NCBI GenBank assembly: GCA_913055795.1
Contig: CAJXLA010000015.1
Span: 1-39,412 of the forward strand
From: an uncultured Alcanivorax sp.
Lineage (GTDB): Bacteria > Pseudomonadota > Gammaproteobacteria > Pseudomonadales > Alcanivoracaceae
Length of the DNA: 39,412 nucleotides
Direction: 5' to 3'
Part shown: positions 35,610 to 39,412 of the stretch, piece by piece
Position numbering within the stretch: position 1 is the stretch's first letter
How the letters are laid out: each line of letters begins with the position of its first letter
Notes under the pieces: generated by a model
Database searches by the model: none
What the model saw: only the letters and a program-made list of their open reading frames with translations
Told to the model about the DNA's origin: nothing
Program-made: the position numbers and the translations under genes

Positions 35610-36640
35610 TTGCACTGGCCGAACGTGGCTGGATCCCCGATGCCTGGATTCGTGCCGGTATTCGTATGCTGTTGCGCCGCCGCCTCAAGCGCGAGGAGGC
35701 CGATGATCCGCAGCGCCGCGAGCGCCTGAAAAGCGAACGGATCGGACACTATGCCACCAGCCGGATCGCGGTGGCTCAGGACTCGGCCAACGAACAGCAC
35801 TACGAAGTGCCCGTCGACTTTTATCAGCTCGTGCTGGGTCCGCGCCTGAAATACAGCAGTGCCTACTGGCCCCGCCATGTGCGCGGACTGGAGGAAGCGG
35901 AAGAAGCCATGCTGGGGCTTACCTGTGAACGGGCCGAGCTGGAAAATGGGCAGAGCATTCTCGAGCTTGGGTGCGGCTGGGGTTCATTGACGCTGTGGAT
36001 GGCGCAGGCTTACCCGGACAGCGAGATTATGGCGCTGTCGAATTCCGGATCCCAGCGTGCATGGATCGAAGCGCGCGCGACGGAGCTCGGGCTGACCAAC
36101 GTGCGCGTGCATACCGGGGATGTGGCCGTCTTTGAACCGGGGGAGCGCTTCGATCGGGTGGTGTCGGTGGAAATGATGGAACACATGCGCAATCATGGCC
36201 GGCTTCTGGAGCGAATCAGCGACTGGCTGGTCCCCGGGGGCAAACTCTTCGTGCATATCTTCTGTCATCGCGAGGCCTTTTATCCCTTCGACGACGACGA
36301 CAAAGGCAGCTGGATGGCGCGCACCTTTTTCACCGGAGGCGTGATGCCGTCCTTTGATCTGTTGAGCCGTTGCCAGAATGCCTTGACGCTGGAGCGGAGC
36401 TGGCGGGTGAACGGCCGTCATTACGCCAACACCCTGGAAGCCTGGCTGCGCCGGGGTGATCGCCGCCGTTCGGAGGTGGTGGCCGCCCTGCGCGACACGC
36501 ATGGTGATGAAGCCGAACGCTGGTGGCAGCGCTGGCGGATCTTTTTCATGGCCTGTGCCGAGCTGTTCCGGTACCGCGGTGGCGAGGAATGGTTCGTGGG
36601 CCACTATCGCTTCACCCGGGCGGAGGAGGCGTCGGCATGA
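35603..36640 (+). CDS. Cyclopropane-fatty-acid-synthase-like SAM methyltransferase
   Basis: A 345-residue cytoplasmic, probably membrane-peripheral enzyme. SILELGCGWGSLTLWMAQAY (residues 118-137) is the SAM-binding motif; HYEVPVDFYQLVLGPRLKYS (66-85) and VEMMEHMRNHGRL (189-201) with Glu193 are the conserved core around the substrate and bicarbonate sites in this superfamily. The sequence is a little closer to the short plant-like methyltransferase group than to canonical Cfa, whose N-terminal domain is longer. It probably transfers a methyl or methylene group to an unsaturated acyl chain. The stop overlaps the histidine kinase start (ATGA). Confidence 0.88.
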   Translation: MLIALAERGWIPDAWIRAGIRMLLRRRLKREEADDPQRRERLKSERIGHYATSRIAVAQDSANEQHYEVPVDFYQLVLGPRLKYSSAYWPRHVRGLEEAEEAMLGLTCERAELENGQSILELGCGWGSLTLWMAQAYPDSEIMALSNSGSQRAWIEARATELGLTNVRVHTGDVAVFEPGERFDRVVSVEMMEHMRNHGRLLERISDWLVPGGKLFVHIFCHREAFYPFDDDDKGSWMARTFFTGGVMPSFDLLSRCQNALTLERSWRVNGRHYANTLEAWLRRGDRRRSEVVAALRDTHGDEAERWWQRWRIFFMACAELFRYRGGEEWFVGHYRFTRAEEASA

Positions 36641-37938
36641 GCGCGCGTGGCGGTCTTCAGCATCGCCTTACCCGCGCCTATCTGATTCAGGTGTTGTTGA
36701 TTAGTGCCGCTACGATCATGGGCGTGGTGGGCACGGCCATGATCATGGAACAGGTGCTGCTCAAGCAAGCGCTGATCAAGGAAGCGGATTATTTCTGGCA
36801 GCAACGCGCGAATGACCCGGATCAGCACCGTCCGGAAACCCGTCATCTGCTGGGCTATCTGCACGGCCCCCGGATTCAGGATCCGGTTCCACAAGCGCTC
36901 AGGGAACTCGAACCCGGCTATCAGCGTGTTCAAATGGACGGTGCCGATCCCATTGTCTATGTGGAAGACAAGGGAGAAGCACGTCTTTATCTGGTTTTCG
37001 ATGAAAAGCGGGTCACGGAACTGGCGACGGTATTCGGCGTGGCGCCGCTCATCCTGGTGTTGTTGCTGATCTATCTCAGTTCCTTTCTCACCTGGCGCAA
37101 GTCCCGCCAACTGGTCTCGCCCATTGTACAGCTCGCCGATGCGCTGCGGAGCACGCCCGTGGACGATCCGCGCGGTGCACGGCCGGATCTGACATCCGTG
37201 GAAGCGGAAGCCGAAGCGGACAGCGAGATTGCCGTGCTGGTCAGTGCCCTGGAGAGTTACTCGGATCGTCTACTGCGGTTCGTGGAGCGCGAACGTCAGT
37301 TTACCCGGGACGCCAGCCACGAACTGCGCACGCCGCTGGCGGTCATTCGGGCCAATCTGGAACTGTTGTCCATGCGCGTGGAATCGTCTCCGGCACTGCG
37401 CCGGATCGAGGACACGGTGGAGGACATGGATGCGGTTATCGAGAGCCTGCTGCTGCTCGCGCGGGGCGAGAGTCAACGGCTGCCGGCGGAGGATCTCATC
37501 GTCAATGATCTGCTCTTCAATCTGGCCGACCGGCTGGAGCCACTGGCTCGGCGCAAGGGAGTGGAAATCGGGCTGGAACAGGAAAGCCTGCTCCATGTGC
37601 ATGTGCCCGAGACCCTGCTCTCGATTGTGATCACCAACCTGGTACGCAACGCCATCAACTATTCCGGTTCCGGTCTCGTCAAGGTCCATGTGGGGGCAAG
37701 CGATATCCTCATAAGCGATTCCGGCCGGGGTATGACCCCCGAGGAGTTGGAGCGCATCATGCGGCCTTTTGAACGCGGGGAAGGCTCCGGTGAGGGCGGG
37801 CATGGTCTGGGGCTGGCTATCGTGCAGCGTTTGTGTGAGTACAGCGGCTGGCGCCTGGAAGTGGCCAGTGTACTCGAGCAGGGCACCCGGGTGCGTGTCG
37901 TCTTTCCCGACAATCAGGTAATCGGACATAGCCACTAG
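36637..37938 (+). CDS. Sensor histidine kinase
   Basis: A 433-residue two-component sensor. Two membrane helices (about residues 16-38 and 132-154) bracket a periplasmic domain of about 90 residues. The H-box FTRDASHELRTPLAV has the phospho-acceptor His228; NLVRNAINYS is the N-box, ISDSGRGMTPEE the G1 box and GEGGHGLGLAIVQRL the G2 box. A short charged linker replaces an obvious HAMP domain. It begins within the stop of the methyltransferase gene, so it is likely expressed with the lipid genes. Its TAG stop lies in the CTAG at the border of a mobile element. The probable partner is the regulator at 38534-39244. Confidence 0.93.
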   Translation: MSARGGLQHRLTRAYLIQVLLISAATIMGVVGTAMIMEQVLLKQALIKEADYFWQQRANDPDQHRPETRHLLGYLHGPRIQDPVPQALRELEPGYQRVQMDGADPIVYVEDKGEARLYLVFDEKRVTELATVFGVAPLILVLLLIYLSSFLTWRKSRQLVSPIVQLADALRSTPVDDPRGARPDLTSVEAEAEADSEIAVLVSALESYSDRLLRFVERERQFTRDASHELRTPLAVIRANLELLSMRVESSPALRRIEDTVEDMDAVIESLLLLARGESQRLPAEDLIVNDLLFNLADRLEPLARRKGVEIGLEQESLLHVHVPETLLSIVITNLVRNAINYSGSGLVKVHVGASDILISDSGRGMTPEELERIMRPFERGEGSGEGGHGLGLAIVQRLCEYSGWRLEVASVLEQGTRVRVVFPDNQVIGHSH

Positions 37939-38202
37939 CAGGCTGTTGAAAAACCCCTTGCGCGCTCAGGCTTTCAGGCTGGCTCGCAATCGAGGCGCCC
38001 TTTTGAAGGCGGGGCCCAGTCCCGTCGAAAAAGGGCAACGATGAGGGCGGGCCAGCCTGAAAGCCCCGCAGGGCGCGGCCTGAAGCGCCCATCTGCTGCA
38101 CTGGGTCGCTCGGAAAGGGAATCACCCTGTCCGTCGCAACCAAGCACACCAGCTGCACGCTTCAGGCCGCGCTGAGCACGCAAGGGGTTTTTCAACAGCC
38201 TG
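37939..38202 (+). mobile_element. Copy 3 of the CAGGCTG inverted-repeat element (264 bp)
   Basis: The best-preserved copy: 31-bp terminal inverted repeats (37939-37969 and 38172-38202) with one mismatch, flanked on both sides by CTAG (37935-37938 and 38203-38206), as expected of a 4-bp target duplication. The left half matches copy 2 in opposite orientation up to about 38046; the right half contains about 120 extra bases, including a second GCCAGCCTGAAAGCC. No transposase frame is present. The left CTAG holds the kinase stop codon. Confidence 0.9.
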
Positions 38203-38205
38203 CTA

Positions 38206-38470
38206 GTGTCCGGTCCGGGTAATTCGTTACATTTCTGCGTGAATCTGCGCGCCCTGGACAAGGCGCCAGTCCGCCGGTGTGGTGATTCCCCATCAAGGAC
38301 TGGCACCGCAGGCCCAGGGTACGCAGATTCTCGCCCTTCGGCAGCCCCCCGAGCGCCCTGATAGCGGCTTTGCGCTGGCTTGATCGGGAACCACCCCACC
38401 TGCGCCAGCGCGCCTTGCTCTCAACGCGCTTGGGGGCTCAGAAAATGACCGAGTTACCCGGACGGGACAC
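38206..38470. mobile_element. Second small inverted-repeat element (265 bp)
   Basis: Ends are 32 bp long (38206-38237 and 38439-38470) and match at 26 of 32 positions: GTGTCCGGTCCGGGTAA against GTGTCCCGTCCGGGTAA, then a shared TTTCTG. The interior shows no open frame that I can relate to a transposase. It starts at the last base of the CTAG bordering copy 3, so the two elements are adjacent. It is probably a non-autonomous derivative of an insertion sequence of another family. Confidence 0.65.
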
Positions 38471-38471
38471 G

Positions 38472-38523
38472 GGAAAAGCCGTTGCGTACGCAGCCTTTCA
38501 GGCTGGTTGGCAACGGCTTTTCC
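38472..38523 (-). terminator. 14-bp hairpin downstream of the response regulator gene
   Basis: GGAAAAGCCGTTGC (38472-38485) and GCAACGGCTTTTCC (38510-38523) are exact complements around a 24-base loop. It lies 10 bases past the regulator stop. The loop contains CTTTCAGGCTGGTT, like the interior of the CAGGCTG elements. It could end transcription of the regulator gene and was possibly derived from a mobile repeat. Confidence 0.55.
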
Positions 38524-38533
38524 ACGCCCTGGC

Positions 38534-39244
38534 CTATTCAGACTGGGTGGCGACTTCGGGTTCCTGAATACTGAAACCCACACCCGGCAGGGTTGTGAGC
38601 ATGGCCGAGGCAAAGGGCTTGTCCACGGCCTTGCGCAGGTTGTACAGGTGACTGCGCAGCGCATCGGAGTCCGGCACCAGCTCGCCCCAGAGTTCCTGCT
38701 CCAGCTGTTCCCGGCTGACCACGCGCGGCGATTCGCGCACCAGAATCCGCAGGATCCGGAACGCGGTGGGCGAGAGCTTGAGCGGCTCGCCGGCGCGTGT
38801 GGCGCGCAGCCGGGCCACATCCACTTCCAGATCACCCACGCGCATCACGTGTTCAGCTACTTCGCGCCGGTCCCGGCGCACCAGCGCTTCCACACGCGCC
38901 TTGAGTTCGGGGAGCGCGAAGGGCTTGGTCAGATAATCGTCGCCGCCACGGGCAAAGCCTTCCAGCTTGTCGTCCAGTTGATCCCGGGCGGTGAGAAAGA
39001 CCACGGGCGTGTCCAGAGCCAGTTCCTGCCGCAGGTGCTCACAGACCGCATAGCCGTCCTCTCCGGGCAGCATGATATCCAGCAGCACCAGATCATAATG
39101 GTGTTCGCTGAGCAGGGTACGCGCCAGATTGCCGTCGCCGGCGTAGTCGACCAGCGCGCCGGTTTCCTCCAGAAATTCCACAATGGTCTGGGCCAGCTGG
39201 CGATGGTCCTCCACCAGCAGGATGCTGATGTTGTTCAGAGACAT
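38534..39244 (-). CDS. OmpR-type response regulator
   Basis: A 236-residue two-domain regulator. The receiver domain (1-120) has the acidic pair in LLVEDHRQL, phospho-acceptor Asp56 in LLDIMLPGEDG, the Thr in FLTARDQ and Lys in LTKPFALPE. The C-terminal winged helix (about 130-228) includes LSPTAFRILRILVRESPRVV and SDALRSHLYNLRKAVDKPF. The ATG at 39244 is preceded by GGAGGG; a longer upstream frame would add 32 residues unlike the family. It is convergent with the histidine kinase at 36637 and separated from it by mobile repeats, and is its most likely partner. Confidence 0.93.
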   Translation of the reverse strand: MSLNNISILLVEDHRQLAQTIVEFLEETGALVDYAGDGNLARTLLSEHHYDLVLLDIMLPGEDGYAVCEHLRQELALDTPVVFLTARDQLDDKLEGFARGGDDYLTKPFALPELKARVEALVRRDRREVAEHVMRVGDLEVDVARLRATRAGEPLKLSPTAFRILRILVRESPRVVSREQLEQELWGELVPDSDALRSHLYNLRKAVDKPFASAMLTTLPGVGFSIQEPEVATQSE

Positions 39245-39347
39245 GATTCTGCCCTCCGTGCCGTTTCTGCCCTTATTAGAGACATTAGCATGTGCAGACC
39301 ACGTGAAGGCTGGGATCCGCTGTTCCACGCCGAGCACCATGGGCTAG

Positions 39348-39412
39348 CAGGCTGTTGAAAAACCCCTTGCGCGCTCAGGCTTTCAGGCTGGTGCGCAATC
39401 GAGGCGCCCTTT
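39348..39412 (+). mobile_element. Copy 4 of the CAGGCTG inverted-repeat element, cut by window end
   Basis: The first 65 bases of a further copy, nearly identical to the left part of copy 3 (one visible difference: GGTGCGCAATC for GGCTCGCAATC). It is preceded by CTAG (39344-39347). The remainder lies beyond the window. It sits about 100 bases upstream of the response regulator start, so it may bound that gene's promoter region. Confidence 0.85.

Noticed and set aside
38293-38835. 180-codon minus-strand frame overlapping the response regulator
   Set aside because: Out of frame with the regulator and running into the 265-bp repeat; no recognisable transposase or other protein.
32968-39412. Repeated units considered as a CRISPR array
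   Set aside because: Copies are kilobases apart, of unequal length and in both orientations, with no regular spacers or cas genes.

Overview
The window looks like chromosome of a GC-rich gammaproteobacterium. The support is a complete nuoA-N operon with nuoC and nuoD fused, an E. coli-type fadH, proteobacterial start and overlap habits (many ATGA junctions) and generally high GC. I cannot place it more finely from sequence alone. No rRNA, tRNA or CRISPR array was seen.

Layout. 1-4274: the 3' end of a PLP-dependent Cys/Met-metabolism enzyme, a convergent pair (carboxylesterase then class II aldolase, minus strand), pyruvate kinase and an alpha/beta hydrolase. 4375-18733: the complete respiratory complex I operon (nuoA, B, CD, E-N), tightly packed with 1- and 4-base overlaps. 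18734-21572: an accessory-looking stretch with a short CDF-type cation transporter, two ACCACAGAG-type palindromes, a lower-GC frameshifted HEPN-like gene with an attC-like downstream flank, and a dense group of hairpins. 21573-26514: two flavin oxidoreductase genes of the Old Yellow Enzyme family, one beside an ArsR-type and one (fadH) beside a TetR-type regulator with a perfect 11-bp operator-like dyad. 26682-32907: a small secreted protein, a lipoprotein with a tandemly repeated signal peptide, a pair of acyl-CoA dehydrogenases, an outer-membrane barrel, and a PerM/AI-2E-type transporter overlapping a cyclic-nucleotide-binding protein. 33101-39244: a divergent lipid-modification module (chalcone-isomerase-like and NTF2-like proteins on one side; DUF2878, DUF1295 and a cyclopropane-synthase-like methyltransferase on the other). 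It runs into a histidine kinase whose probable response regulator sits convergently beyond a cluster of mobile repeats.

The most unusual signal is a family of small non-autonomous inverted-repeat elements (MITE-like). Their ends start CAGGCTGTTGAAAAACC, they abut CTAG, and they occur at five places. At three of these the CTAG contains the TAG stop codon of the adjacent gene. A second element type with different 32-bp ends lies directly next to one copy.

The second main observation is that the two adjacent acyl-CoA dehydrogenases carry complementary sets of key residues: one has the catalytic Glu, the other the FAD-contact Arg/Gln motif. This suggests a heteromeric enzyme. The third is that the lipid-modification module is translationally joined to a sensor kinase.
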